Of a stretch of DNA of 64,000 bases, positions 20,020 through 30,662 are shown piece after piece; positions within the stretch are counted from its first letter, which is position 1; each line of letters begins with the position of its first letter. The stretch comes from Aspidapion aeneum (lineage: Eukaryota; Arthropoda; Insecta; Coleoptera; Brentidae). A program made the translations under genes and the position numbers. The stretch lies in contig OY755045.1 of assembly GCA_963576565.1 (NCBI GenBank), positions 36,166,667-36,230,666 of the forward strand, given 5' to 3'. The notes beneath the pieces are model-generated. The model was not told the DNA's origin. It saw only the letters and a list, made by a program, of their open reading frames with translations, and did not search any database.

Positions 20020-21480
20020 AATAGAACTTAACCTGCTCTACCATTCTGACTATCCAATCTGATTGCTGTATAACCTGGGCTTATTAATCTTTCTCTCGGC
20101 TTGAGATTGCTTTCATTAATAAACATTATGTCAGGTTTATCTGTTGATATAAGATACCTTAGTTCATTATATTTATTTTAATTCCAGCAATGTTTCATTA
20201 TATTATCTTAATTTTGAAAGTTGCTATTCCCTACTTTATTGTATACTAAAGATTTAAATTCTTTAAATTAAAACTTAATTAATTATTTTAAACTAAGTGT
20301 TTACGTTATAAAACTATTCTTTTTTATTGGAATAGGGTAGACCATATTCTATCTGGGTTATCTTGTAATTCATCTGCTTCCATTGATTCTTCCAATTCTG
20401 TCTGTTCAATTTCCTCTAATATTTGTTTTCTCAGTGTTGGTGATATAGAAGTTTTACATAATAAATTATGCATAAACTGAGTCAGCTGTATGGGTGAACT
20501 ATCTGTATTTCCAACATTTTTTTCATTATTAATTGATATTGGCCTAATAGGAGTGCGACATGAACCAGCATATAATGATTCTTGATAAGCTTGTTTGTCA
20601 TAGCCTGGACAAGTTGGAGTTATGGATTTTCTCTTTTTAATTGCCTGTGTATAGGTATAATTTTATTTAGTAAATACTGGTATTTTAAGTGAAACATTAG
20701 GAGCATCTTTACTTTGAAGTACCGGAAAATCATCATAGCTTGGTGAATTTTGACTTGAATAATGATTTCTTTCTATTAGCTTTTTTTCGCATCAAAATAG
20801 GGTATTCTAGATTCCACCATTATTTTTTTGATAGCTTTTTGTTTCTTATATTCCTCACATCTTCTGTCATTAGCTTCATGATCTCCCTTGCAGTATATGC
20901 AAACAGGAACCGTAACTTGACAAATGTCTCTGCCGTGTTCATCTCCACATCTTGGACAACGTGTTTTTCGTTGACATTGTTTTTTGATATGTCCATATCT
21001 CCAACATGTTCCACATTGCATTGGATTTGGTATAAATTAATTTGTTTTACTCTCATAATAATGAATATAAATATGTTTAGGTATTCCAGTTCCCTGGAAG
21101 GTGAATATCATTGTATCTGTATTTGCTAATTCCTCGTGTTCATTTTTCTTCTGTATTCTTTTAACTTCTATAATAGGGTAAACCGATTTTGCTTCTTATA
21201 AAACCTCTTCTTCAGTTAATTCGCTCCAAATATCAAATGCAATACCTTTAATAGAATTTCAAATTTTCTTTTGCGAGAATAGAGTTTATCAAAAAGGTAT
21301 TAGCGCTATCATAGTTTAAAAATTCAATAGCTATTCTATTTTTACCTTATTCATTTTAACTAAGTCCATAACTTGAGATTTATGTAGTTTCCTCCCTAAT
21401 GGAATAGGATGTAAATTTGAAATATTCTGATCTATCCCTTCTGTCATTACTATGTATGGAGCTGTATCATAAGGCCCATA
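20020..21480 (-). pseudogene. jockey-type LINE relic: gag with zinc knuckles and endonuclease start
   Basis: Read from the right on the minus strand, the gag-like part contains ELANTDTMIFTFQGTGIPKHIY, then PMQCGTCWRYGHIKKQC, CPRCGDEHGRDIC and CIYCKGDHEANDRRC. These are three zinc knuckles typical of jockey-clade ORF1 proteins that bind the element RNA. Further on, 20200-20020 reads NELRYLISTDKPDIMFINES and LKPRERL, the N-terminal endonuclease of ORF2. The frame is broken in several places and the reverse transcriptase part is missing, so the copy is dead and 3'-deleted. It is inserted in family A copy 2. Confidence 0.8.
20776..21021 (-). pseudogene. gag-like zinc-knuckle fragment
   Basis: The longest open piece of the jockey ORF1 relic, 81 codons. 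Cysteine and histidine spacing gives one CCHC knuckle (C-x2-C-x4-H-x4-C) and two shorter cysteine/histidine clusters, followed by a basic tail EEYKKQKAIKKIM. The first methionine is internal to the original protein, so this is not a real start. Confidence 0.8.
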
Positions 21481-21593
21481 TTTTAGTATTGGCTTGGCGA
21501 AGGTATTATTTTCGACGAAAAAACATTTTTTTTGAAGCCGCCGAAAATGTGTTATTTGGGTCCATTTTGACCTATCTTAGCAATATAGTGTAT

Positions 21594-21688
<95 letters not shown>

Positions 21689-21718
21689 TGTGTGTGTACG
21701 CGCGTGTATGTATGTGTA
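21594..21718. repeat. (TG)n microsatellite
   Basis: About 120 bp of mostly TG alternation with a few interruptions, at the place where every family A copy carries a shorter TG or AC run. It was probably expanded after insertion. Confidence 0.95.
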
Positions 21719-22253
21719 TTTCTGTCCGTAACACGATAGTTCCTACCGCTAAACCGATTTTCATAAAACTTTCAGGTAAAATAGTGTTCGACACTCTAAC
21801 GAGCTGATTAGATTTTGGTCAAAATACATTAATACTAATGACAGTTTTTGGACAATAATTTTTTTTTTAAATGCTAAACTTTTTACCGAAGCATCGTATC
21901 AATATGCAGTTTTCGGATATTTGGAAAAAACTGCTCTGTTGCTTCACTTGAAGTGTGCTAATAAGCTAGCTAGGAAGGTATTAGATTAAATTGAAAGGTT
22001 TATTAGGGAATTACTGCATTTGCAAGGCAAAAGGAAGCGAATCCGTTCGCCCTTAACTTTTATTTCTTCAATGCTTCCATTCGTCTATTCCATAGCTCTG
22101 TTTTCCCTTTCCTCTTGTTATGCATTAGTTCACTATTTAATAAGCAAATAATCTTGTTGTTTGTCGTATTTCTTTAAAAAACTGTATAAAAATCTGTTTT
22201 TAAAATTTATTATAGGTCAAAACGTATTTTTGTTCGACTATTCTATTTTTTAG

Positions 22254-22393
22254 GAAAAATTCAAGTCATGGAAGAAACCAAAGACATCATAGAAAAGTTG
22301 GGGTACCAATGCGAGTATAGGGGTGAAACTAACGTGAAAGGCAAGGGAAAGGTTCAAACATTTTTTGTTCAAATGGACGAAAATTTCGATTTA
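22254..22393 (+). CDS. adenylate cyclase exon, end of C2
   Basis: Joins as GVPGKIQVMEETKDIIEKLG, then YQCEYRGETNVKGKGKVQTFFV, ending at MDENFDL before GTAAGG. NVKGKG carries the conserved lysine that contacts the ATP phosphates, and the TFFV strand closes the C2 domain. The spacing matches the family, so C2 looks complete. Confidence 0.95.
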
Positions 22394-22500
22394 GTAAGGA
22401 CTAAAAGTGATTAAAATACGTACATTTTAGGTTTTAAAAGATTGTATTATTTTGTAGTAAGGACTAAAAGTGAATAAATTACGTAAAATTTAGTCAAAGA
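22394..22500 (+). repeat. local duplication of donor and acceptor sequence
   Basis: The donor region TAGTAAGGACTAAAAGTGA (22392) recurs at 22455. The word TTTTAG followed by GTTTTAAAAGATTGTATT, which opens the last exon at 23043, is present here at 22425-22448. The intron therefore holds a copy of the next exon's acceptor and first 18 bases. Using that copy would add only eight residues before a stop, and would need a 37-bp intron. Confidence 0.75.
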
Positions 22501-23042
22501 CGTTGGAGCAGAAATATGAGGCATACCCATGCATTCTCACACCCTGATGCTTGAAGCCAGGACCCCCATTTAATTCTTAATCTCCTTTTTCGGGTAGACA
22601 GGATTTCGGCTACCGTGCATGCGTCAGTTTTGGTCATTTTTTTTCTAAAAACTAGTTGATTGGGTGAAAATGTATCAAATTGTGGAAAAAAATTGTAGTT
22701 TTTTTCAAATTAATTGTGCAGTTTTATTGTCGACACCATAAAGAGTGTTTAATGGTATATATAAATCACTTGTTTCTTAACAAATTATAAAAAAAATAAA
22801 GAAAAATAGTAGTTACCTAAGAAATGGCACTCCTTGGCATGTTTTACGTGAATTATTTCCCATTTTTCACAAAAAAAAATATCATTTTACACGACAAACG
22901 CCAAACACCGCAAAATGGCGTCACCCACATAACAGCTGTCTGTCATCGTGACAAAACACACGCATGCGCACTTAAAAATTCAAAGGAAGCTATGAGTGCT
23001 TTTTTGAACATTGTATTTTTGCTCTAACTTATTTGATTTTAG

Positions 23043-23246
23043 GTTTTAAAAGATTGTATTCGCAATTTGGAAAAATTCGAAACAAGTTACAGTGTAAAGC
23101 TAGGATTTCCTACAAGGTCGCTTACGACTAATTCGCGACGAATCATTCCTCTACCAATGGTTGGACAGAGATCTTTATTACTGCTATCTTTTTCCAACCA
23201 GTGGTGGACGAATAATTTGCCGCGACTTAGCCGTGAGCAATCGTGA
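23043..23246 (+). CDS. adenylate cyclase last exon, C-terminal tail
   Basis: After GATTTTAG the frame continues VLKDCIRNLEKFETSYSV, then KLGFPTRSLTTNSRRI, and stays open to a TGA at 23244-23246. It lies beyond the catalytic domain, where adenylyl cyclases have variable tails. The first part looks credible; the last part is less certain because a GTTGGA within the exon could be used as a donor. No clear poly(A) signal is near; the first AATAAA-like word is several hundred bases away. Confidence 0.65.
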   Translation, partial: VLKDCIRNLEKFETSYSVKLGFPTRSLTTNSRRIIPLPMVGQRSLLLLSFSNQWWTNNLPRLSREQS

Positions 23247-23254
23247 GACCTTTT

Positions 23255-23470
23255 ATAGCAAGATGCTATTTGACTTTTGATTAGTTTGATTACTTTTGAA
23301 AATATTTAACTACTGGTAGTTAAATATTTTTTAAAAATTATCAAATTCCGCAAAAGTAGTTAAGACTACTAGTAGTTAAATATTTTTAACAGTAATCAAA
23401 CTCCACAAAAGTAGTTAAATTACTAAAAGTAGGAAAAACCAAGTAGTTAACTACTTTTTTAAGTACTTTT
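23255..23470. repeat. palindromic TAGTTAAATATTT cluster
   Basis: Several copies of AGTAGTTAAATATTTTT and its reverse complement lie within 200 bp, with TTAACTACT and AGTAGTTAA words that can fold into alternative hairpins. It follows directly on the adenylate cyclase stop codon and could affect 3'-end formation; that is inference. Confidence 0.55.
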
Positions 23471-23880
23471 TGGGATTATTTTATGCAGAATTAACCCTTT
23501 TTTAAAAATTTGGAAAGGATTGCTACTCACTTAAACATGTCATGGGGTTTTTTCAACTCTGTATTTGAAGATACATGGACTTTTTTAAATTGGATATAAG
23601 AGAACATTTATTTTGCGTGAATTAATTAATTTTCTAATTTTAAATTACATTTAAATTATTTATTGTGTAACGTAATTTTGCAGAAATGTGACACATATTT
23701 TTTACTGTTAAATATAAATTTATAAATTCTAGATAATGCTGTTTTTAATTTTATTACAAACGTAATTAAGAGTATAGGCCTTACATGGGTATTAAAATAA
23801 AGAAAAAATGGTATGATACAGGCGTCAGCAAACAACTTGGAAGTACCAAGTACCTGTGATATAAAATTTAAAAGGTAGGG

Positions 23881-24500
23881 GAGATCGGGGGTAGTTGTAA
23901 CACAATTGTTTTTTATTAATTACTTTTAACTATGCCTAATTTTTTCCAGAATTTATTTTTAGATTTACACTTGTGTGTTTTTTGGCTATGGAATGATATA
24001 TTTAATATGCTAAATATTTTATTATTATGGACTAGATATTTATTTTTGTTTTTCTTTAAAGTAAAAAAACAATTTTTAATAATTAAAAAATAAAATAAAC
24101 ATAATTATGCAAATTATTTTTTAAGTCTTTAATTTCAATTTTGTAGCCCAAAAACCAAAACAAACTTATTTTCTTTAAACATTTTCAAACCTTTTCTTCA
24201 CTAATAAAATAAAAATTTATTTTAGACTAATAAACACAAGTAACTGGTATACATATTGTTCTTAGTTCCAAGGTAAGTTTTAGTTACAATCTTCATTTTG
24301 AAGTATTTCTATTGTTAAAAAAATACAATGCAGATTTAAATTTAAAAAAAAATGTGTATATATAAAACAGATATACTTCTTTACAAATAAATAAAAAAAA
24401 TTGTTCATTTTTCATAATTTCGTTTTTCCGCAAGCGAAATTCAAACAAATTAGTGTTAATTTTACATATGCATATAATTTGTATGTTACAACTTACCCCA
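23881..24500. mobile_element. possible MITE with GGGGTAGTTGTAACA ends
   Basis: The left end GGGGGTAGTTGTAACA and the right end TGTTACAACTTACCCC are inverted with one base difference. The 620 bp between is very AT-rich and without open frames. The target duplication is not clear. Confidence 0.55.
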
Positions 24501-25069
24501 AAGTATACAAAACACCCTAATTTTCCAACTATCCGACAAGATTTGGGGGAAGCCTCCCCACACCCCCCCCTTGGCGACGCCAGTGATTAAAACACTGCGA
24601 GTACCGAAAAAAACAGGCGCTGTTTCAGTCACTGGTTTAATACATACCTATATGAGTAAAACTAGTTTATAACCTAGTTATTTACTATTCTTAAAATTTA
24701 CCAGGGTGGGTAATAGTATAAATTCTATAAAATATGAGAATTTTTTAAAACCCATTAAGAAAGATCATGCTCTTAACTAGTCACAGACGTACTAGATATT
24801 TATAATTTATACATATTTACCAGAAAAGTTGCAACAATCTACGTCAAAGAATGAATCTTTTAGACTTGAGGTCGCGTTTTTTGTCACGTATTTATTTTTC
24901 TCTGGAATACAGGAAAGTGTAACCCAATAAATGAATAATTAAGTACACAAACCCACATCAGTAAACGAGACCATCATATGAATATGTATTTTCTGACGCT
25001 GAATCCAAATCCGGGTTCAACAAAGTCTTCTACTACTACTACATGTGGATTTACCTGAGCTTTAAAACC
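24501..25069. other. unassigned AT-rich sequence
   Basis: No gene seen. A small inverted pair near 24581 (CCAGTGATTAAAACACTG) and 24627 (CAGTCACTGG) is present, and a C-rich run lies at about 24558-24570. Confidence 0.4.
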
Positions 25070-25545
25070 TCAATTTGGCGCCCTTGTGGCGCAATTTGGT
25101 AAGACTTCTAGGGGCCTTTTGTAGGTCCCTGGCCTGTCTCCGGGCCGGTACAGGAACGTATCCTGTACAACGGGGTTTTGATGCCCCTCGACCCGTCTAA
25201 TGAAACGATCCTTCTGCTCCTGGATCGTTTCTGAGATATCCTCAATGTTGAGTTCCCTCTTGATTTGTACGTTAAGCACAAACCAAGGGGCTCCCGCTAT
25301 TTGTCTTACGACTCTGTTTTGAAAACTTTGTAGCCTTCCCATTTGTTAGTATGGGGCGAACAACTTGCCTACAAATATTTGTAATTTTACTCGCCGGTGT
25401 AGAGTACTCCTGGCATTGAACAAGGGGTATAGCCTACTGTGGGCTCCCCTTGCTTTTTGAAGTGCGTTCGATACCTGGTTGTTCCAGGTTAGTTTCTTGT
25501 CGAAAACTAACCCCAGGTATTCAAAAAAGTATCTGAAGTTTTCCC
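25070..25545 (-). pseudogene. jockey-type reverse transcriptase C-terminal fragment
   Basis: On the minus strand the frame reads YLGLVFDKKLTWNNQV, then KARGAHSRLYPLFNAR and VKLQIFVGKLFAPY, a stop, then MGRLQSFQNRVVRQIAGAPW and NVQIKRELNIEDI, ending after HQNPVVQDTF. This is the order of the conserved C-terminal region of jockey-clade reverse transcriptases (KLTWxxHI, LxxYxxxLxPxLxYG, LQxxQNxxLRxIxxAPWYVxNxxIHxDL). One internal stop and truncation on both sides show that it is dead. Confidence 0.85.
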
Positions 25546-25774
25546 CAGTAGACCAATTTATATGAAATCGACAAAAAAAATGGAGGTTTGGCAGACCATC
25601 TTTCCGATTTTATTGATATAGTACATTTATTTTACCGCTCAAGGGGGTAAAGAATCTTAAATCAAATAATTTTCTGTTTGGTAGTTTTTTTAAACTTAAT
25701 TTTTGAATATCAAAAATATGGCAACTTGGAGCAGATTTACTTTCATGCCAATTAAACATTATTTTTTATAAATA

Positions 25775-26110
25775 CTACATGGGCGCACCCAGGGGGGGGC
25801 TTGGGGCCCGGGCCCCCTAAGCCCAAGATTTTTTTAGATTTTTTTCTTATTGTTGTATTATCATTGGACCACTATGTGTATACCAAATTTTATCCAAATC
25901 GGATAACGGGAAGTGTGTCAAAAACACATTTTGCTATAGAAGGGGTGGGGGTGGGAGGATATTTTTTTCTTATTGTTGTATTATCATCGGACCACTATGT
26001 GTGTACCAAATTTCATCCAAATCGGATAATGGGAAGTGTGTCAAAAACGCTTTACAAGATTTGATAGATAGTTAGTTAGATAGTTAGACACAACATCTGA
26101 AGCTAAATAA
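25775..26110 (+). repeat. SINE/MITE-like block with GGGGG run and a duplicated 120-bp unit
   Basis: Begins GGGCGCACCCAGGGGGG, a type of G-rich word seen at several other places (40835, 44480, 51965 and 56450 areas). Two near-identical segments follow at about 25838-25930 and 25957-26050, sharing TTCTTATTGTTGTATTATCA, ACCACTATGTGT and GGGAAGTGTGTCAAAAAC. It ends in a TTAGATAG run. It is non-coding. Confidence 0.65.
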
Positions 26111-26114
26111 AAGC

Positions 26115-26215
26115 TTGTAAAAAGGCAAGGTAGCACCTCCTGCGCGGCGTGCTCTCTACAAAAAATATCAATATTTTTGCCTCACTTTGCATATATGTAA
26201 AGGAATATCCAGTAT
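26115..26215 (+). repeat. interspersed repeat also present inverted at 49243-49330
   Basis: The words GGCGTGCTCTCTACAAA, ATATCAATATTTTTGCCTCA and GCATATATGTAAAGG recur in reverse at 49243-49330. Its ends and class are unknown. Confidence 0.6.
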
Positions 26216-26220
26216 ATATA

Positions 26221-26580
26221 TCATAACAGAAATATTTCATGTAAAAAAAGCCAAGTGCGCGAAAGTGGTATTCCGTAAAAAGAATTGAGATAAAAGTAAA
26301 GCCAAGTTCTCCAATACAAATTTCAAAATGAAGGGTTCTTACTAGTTTGGAAATGTTTTTTTAAACTTTGCTATTCCAGCCAAATTTCTTTACGTTCAAT
26401 TTAGCACTATTTCTAAGAGCAATTTGCAGCCGTAATAGCCAAGTTTAGAAAAACATTTCCAAACTAGTAAGAACCATTCATTTTGAATTGGAGAACTTGG
26501 CTTTACTTATATCTCAATTCTTTTTACGGAATACCACTTTCGCGTACTTGGCTTTTTTTACATGAAATCTTTTTGTTATG
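26221..26580. mobile_element. palindromic MITE, outer left
   Basis: Two inverted arms of about 140 bp each. CATGTAAAAAAAGCCAAGTG, GTATTCCGTAAAAAGAATTG and CCAAGTTCTCCAATAC on the left are mirrored on the right by the reverse of each, around a centre near 26415. A second copy of the same palindrome is at 31655-32022. Confidence 0.85.
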
Positions 26581-26600
26581 ATTTCAGTATTTGGATAATA

Positions 26601-26877
26601 GGGACTTATTGGAATAAAACCTGACCTAATTTTAAAATCGACCCTATAGTGACATATTTACATATAAAAAGCAGCTGCTCTGCTTCAAAATTCGGCCTTT
26701 GTGTATTTAAAACCGGATTTATTAGTGTCGGTGTTTATTAAATGGAAGTTAGCGACTGTATTATTAAATTTGGCTTTGATATGTCAATTTTGAGAGGTCA
26801 GCTGTTAGTTTTCTGTCCAAATGTGTCAGAATAAAGTCGAGTCTAGAATAAAGTCAGGTTTTATTCCAATAAGTCTC
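26601..26877. mobile_element. 277-bp MITE inserted at a TA site
   Basis: Inverted ends GGGACTTATTGGAATAAAAC and its mirror GTTTTATTCCAATAAGTCTC are flanked by TA on both sides. It interrupts the left arm of the giant foldback at a place where the right arm is continuous, so it inserted after that structure formed. It is probably a Tc1/mariner-type non-autonomous element. Confidence 0.8.
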
Positions 26878-26939
26878 TATTATTTAAGTTTTAAAGTAGT
26901 AAAATATGCGGAATTGTTCAAAACTTTTGCAATGAGGTT

Positions 26940-27835
26940 TTTTTTTATATTTTCTTATTGTTTTATCATAGTTCCTATCAGCCTTCTAAAGCTCAGCTCT
27001 TTAGTGTTCCTGGAAGTAGGCAATGTTAACTTTAGATTTATAGGGGAGGAAAGTAAATTAAAATTTATGTTTTTAAATTTTTTCTATAGTTTTATCATAG
27101 TTCCTATCAGACGTCCAAAGCTAGCGTTTCTAGAAGTGGAGAATGTTACTTTTACATAACCTTTCATTTATAGGGGAGGGAAGTTAATTAAAATTGGTGG
27201 TTTTTAATTTTCTTTTATAGTTTTATGATAGTTCCTATCGGCATTCCAAAGCTCAACTCTCTACCGTTTCTGAAAGTGGGCAATGTTACTTTTACATACC
27301 TTTACATTTATAGGGGAGGGGAGCAAATTAAAAGTTTGGGGTTTTTAAATTTTTTTCCATGGTTTCATCATAGGTCCTTTCACTCCAAAGCTTAGCTCCC
27401 TAGCATTTCTGGAAGTGGGCAATTTAACTTTTATATAAATTTACATTTATAGAAGAGGGAAGTAAATTAAAATGTTGGTGTTTTTAAATTTTTTTCTATA
27501 GTTTTATCATGGTGCCGTTCAGTTTAAAAAGCTTAGCTCTCATGCGTTTCTGGAAGTGGGCAAAGTTAATTTTACATAACTTTACATTTATAGGAGAAGG
27601 AAGTAAATTATAATTTTTTCCTATTGTTTTATCGTAGTTACTATCAGTCTGCCAAATGTCAGCTCTCTAGCATTTCTTTTACATAAATTTACATGTGTAG
27701 GGGAGAGGAGTAAATTAGAATTTTGGGGTTTTTTAATTTTTTCCAGGGGTTTGGTCATCATTTTTATCAGTCTGCCAAATTTTAGCTTTGTAGCATGTCT
27801 GGAAGTGCAGTAGAATTTTGATGATCTATACATGA
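26940..27835 (+). repeat. ~125-bp tandem array, left arm (about seven units)
   Basis: Units share TTTTATCATAGTTCCTATCA, CAAAGCTCAGCTCT, GTTTCTGGAAGTGGGCAATG and TTTATAGGGGAGGGAAGTAA. Spacing varies from about 120 to 135 bp. It occurs inverted in the right arm of the giant foldback. Confidence 0.85.
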
Positions 27836-28059
27836 GTGAGTGAGTGGCAATTTCGACGTTTTTTGAAATTTCGTAACTACTTTACTACTTTATGGAATTC
27901 CATGAAACTTGGAGGGGTTGTTAACTCTATGAAGATCTACGAAAAGTTTGAGATTCGTAGCTCATTCTGCAGTAGAGTTTTAGTTAGGTCAAATATCGGC
28001 TGAAATGTTTCAAGAAAAGATGGTACGGCGCGCGAACTTGGCGATATAGAGATCATTGG

Positions 28060-28240
28060 GGGCCCCAAATATAGTCAGCTCATTTTTTTTGGAATCCCGT
28101 CGTGTCTCAAATACAAACAACTTTTCTAACTCCCCGAAGTGTATTTTTTTGAGGCTACTTCGAGGTCCCCTTCGCCGGGGACATCGGCGATCGCCGACTA
28201 GCCGACCGGCCAGTCCGGGCCTGATAGTATTTTTCTCAAA
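28060..28240. other. GC-rich unique block in the foldback centre
   Basis: Around 28150-28225 the DNA turns strikingly GC-rich (CCTTCGCCGGGGACATCGG, then GATCGCCGACTAGCCGACCG) against the AT-rich background. It has some internal symmetry (CGGCGATCGCCG is a perfect palindrome). I do not recognise it; it could be the 5' end of another element. Confidence 0.4.
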
Positions 28241-28571
28241 TGGAAAGGTTATGCAAAGAATTTCAAAAAATATAGGTATATGTTTGTTGGTAGGTAAGTT
28301 TCTTCTTGTTTTCGTTTTAAAGCTAGATCGCTTTACTTAAAAATCGAAATTGCCGTTCAAGTGGCCCACAAATAGAAAGAAAATAGCCACTACTTGGGGG
28401 CTTTCAACGCCACCTTTAAGTGGTATCATTGGCAGCTCGTATAATCGGTCAGAGAATTAATGAAAAACTGTCTTGTAGTTATGAGCTTTAAAATCTATTT
28501 AGCAAAAAAGCTCCGCGTCTATTGGGCAGTTTATACTACTATACTATGTCGGTTTAGAACGTTTTTCAACC

Positions 28572-28949
28572 TTATCCTAAGCGTATTCTCCACTTTTGAC
28601 TCATTGATCTTTGGATTGAATGTTGGCATTCTAGTTTAGGACGCCCTCTTTTTCTGCGCCCTATTGGTTGCAATTCTAGGACCTGCTTTGGTAATCTTTC
28701 GTAATTCATCCGTTGTATACGGCCGTACCATATCACTTGCCTTTTGGTGATGTCATCCGTTATGGTTCCTTCGATTCCCATTCTTTTTATGATCTCATTT
28801 CTTATATGATCTGTTTTAGATATTCTCATTGATTTACTTATTGCATCCATTTCGACACTTTCTATTTTTGTTTTGTATTTTTCCGTTACGCGACAAGTCT
28901 GTATTCCATACATCAGCGTGCTTTTTATCATTGTTTCATATATCGTCAC
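28572..28949 (-). pseudogene. RTE-type reverse transcriptase C-terminal fragment
   Basis: 125 open codons with the C-terminal signature of RTE reverse transcriptases: MIKSTLMYGIQT, DAISKSMRIS, RQVIWYGRIQRMNYERLPKQ and GRRKRGRPKL. It matches the end of the complete element at 10302 in layout but is clearly a different, older lineage. It is cut on its 5' side where a 218-bp MITE starts (28946), and the rest of the element is missing. Confidence 0.85.
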
Positions 28950-29163
28950 CCTAATTCTGAAACGTCGTAACCCAACTCAACAAATTTTTACAGGAATAAG
29001 AAAAGTGAGAAGCAAATTACATAGGGTAAGCATTATGACGGTTTTAATTTTTTTTTTGCTTGCGAGGATTTAGCAGCATATAGCTATGGATAATTACTAA
29101 CCTTTGATGCACAAATATGAATTTTAATTTTTTTGTGGGTTACGACGTTTCAGAATTAGGGTA
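28946..29163. mobile_element. 218-bp MITE with ACCCTAATTCTGAAACG ends, copy 1
   Basis: The left end CACCCTAATTCTGAAACGTC and right end GACGTTTCAGAATTAGGGT are near-perfect inverted copies of at least 25 bp, with TATCG words outside. The interior is shared with 40325-40575 (TTACATAGGGTAAGCATTA and GCGAGGATTTAGCAGCATAT). Confidence 0.85.
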
Positions 29164-29552
29164 TCGATATGTTAAATTTGACATTCTTTTTTATCTCTCC
29201 GCTTTATAAAATACTGTTGGGCAGTTTATATATGGTAAAGAATGGAATTGTATGAACTGAGAGGAGGAAATCACATTGGAAATACCTACATGTGGAAATT
29301 TGGCTTGCATTAATATTCATTATTTGAAATTTGCAAATATTTGGGTTTGACATTATTAGACATTATCTTATTATTGAGATTTTCTTATGGTGCATAAGCG
29401 GTAAGCTGTAAGTAGCTCAATGTATCGATGTGCGGGTTTTGGCATTAATTTTTTACAAAATTCGGGCTTGTAACTCCTCTAGAAATGGGCGTTTCCTATC
29501 AAAAGTTTCCAATTTGGACCACACATTTTTTCCTTTTATTTATGTTAATATA

Positions 29553-29843
29553 CAGGGTGGTTTAGTAGGTTGATTTGATAAAGAGTGTTAAGAGATATCA
29601 GAAAAAGTTGTTAAGAATTAAAAGTTACGACCAATTCAAGTTTCAGAAAAATCAGCTTATAATCGTCTAAACAACATTTTCATAATCGATTTATAAAATC
29701 AGAGTTGTCTGATTTTTATAAAAATTGAGAATCTGCCGTAACTGTTGAATCTAAACAACTTTCCTTAATATTTTCTGATATCTTTTAAAACAAAGGAATT
29801 TCACTCTTAACACTTCTTATCAAATCCTACTAAATCACCCTGT
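29553..29843. mobile_element. 291-bp MITE with CAGGGTGGTTTAGTAGG ends
   Basis: Flanked by TA on each side. The left end CAGGGTGGTTTAGTAGGTTG and right end CTACTAAATCACCCTG are inverted, and the similarity continues inward (AGAGTGTTAAGAGATATCAG against CTGATATCTTTT and CACTCTTAACAC). A TA duplication and CAGGG ends suggest Tc1/mariner mobilisation. Confidence 0.85.
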
Positions 29844-30662
29844 AGATTAATTGATTTGATTAATTTTTTTAACATCTTTGTTTGAGGCCAAGCAGGAGCA
29901 ATTCCCAAAAAATCAGAATCTAAATCGAAATGTTTTTGTCAATAATACCTTACCGGCAGTCAATCCGTGGACACACTGTATATAGATGCCTACTACCTAG
30001 GAAGTATCTAGAATAAAGTTGACCTAAAACTTTTGCTGACTTTTGTGTAAAATTGCGACATGGGGTTTTTTTGTGACAGCTTTTTTAATTGCCTTATTTA
30101 TAGGTTTGAAGCCTTTGCTTAACAGCCGGTAATAAATTTCAGAAATTTGGAATGTTTCAAACTATTGTAACAAATTTTATTTTAGATTTACCAAGAGTTT
30201 GCTTCTTTATATTATTCATGTTGGTGCGAGTATTTTAGTATGTCTATATTCGCAAATAATAACAAAGATAAAGTGTATCAGGTTTTGTAAAAAAATATAT
30301 TTTGAAATACTTAGGTAACTGGTGAAAATTCAAATAGGGGTGCCTTGATGTACATAAATTATCAATTTCTTAGTGACGTCTATTTGTATGTCTGCCGTCC
30401 AATGACTTTCTCATTGGTACCATTATAGCTTCTAAATCATTCGACCAATTTTCATGAAATGTTCAGGAAAAATAATGCATGATGTCGGTTGTTATTTAAG
30501 ATTTAAATATTGGGTCAAATGGTGTAAAAGTCAAAATCCCGTTGAAAAATTAGACACTTAAATAAAAAATACTAATAATTGAATTCCGATAGCTTTCTGT
30601 TATAAACTGATAGCAGCAGTTGTAAGGACCGCATACCTAAAATCTGAGGGCACAGCAGTGCC

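Larger units (their letters stand above)
19631..21990 (+). mobile_element. family A MITE copy 2, split by a LINE insertion
   Basis: The left end of a family A element (ACCTTCCTAGTCCGCACAG, then GGCTAGAGAAGG) lies at 19631-19668. The rest, starting GGCGAAGGTATTATTTTCGACG, resumes at 21494 and ends in GCTAGCTAGGAAGGT at about 21981. The ~1.8 kb between is the jockey-type relic. The repeated word GAAGGT at both junctions may be what is left of the target duplication. Confidence 0.75.
3565..23246 (+). other. adenylate cyclase gene, 3' half (gene span)
   Basis: Ten exons join in one frame: 3565-3616, 3830-3880, 8841-8984, 9800-9912, 15934-16040, 16761-16930, 18988-19201, 19331-19444, 22254-22393 and 23043-23246. 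All junctions are GT-AG and all phases agree. The predicted product carries a membrane block, the juxtamembrane HLLDRQTDYMNRLDHLW linker typical of membrane adenylyl cyclases, and a C2 cyclase domain. Such enzymes make cyclic AMP from ATP at the plasma membrane downstream of G proteins, with C1 and C2 together forming the active site. C1 and the first membrane block must lie upstream of the window. Divergence in C2 suggests a fast-evolving insect class, possibly ACX-like, but that subclass is only a guess. Confidence 0.85.

Noticed and set aside
21417..21807. Cysteine-valine and histidine-threonine repeat proteins
   Set aside because: Translation of the TG microsatellite inside a family A MITE.
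27621..28340. Proteins in the region of the foldback left arm (frames at 27621-27833 and 28056-28340)
   Set aside because: The first reads across tandem units; the second crosses from a repeat into the GC-rich block without any domain features.
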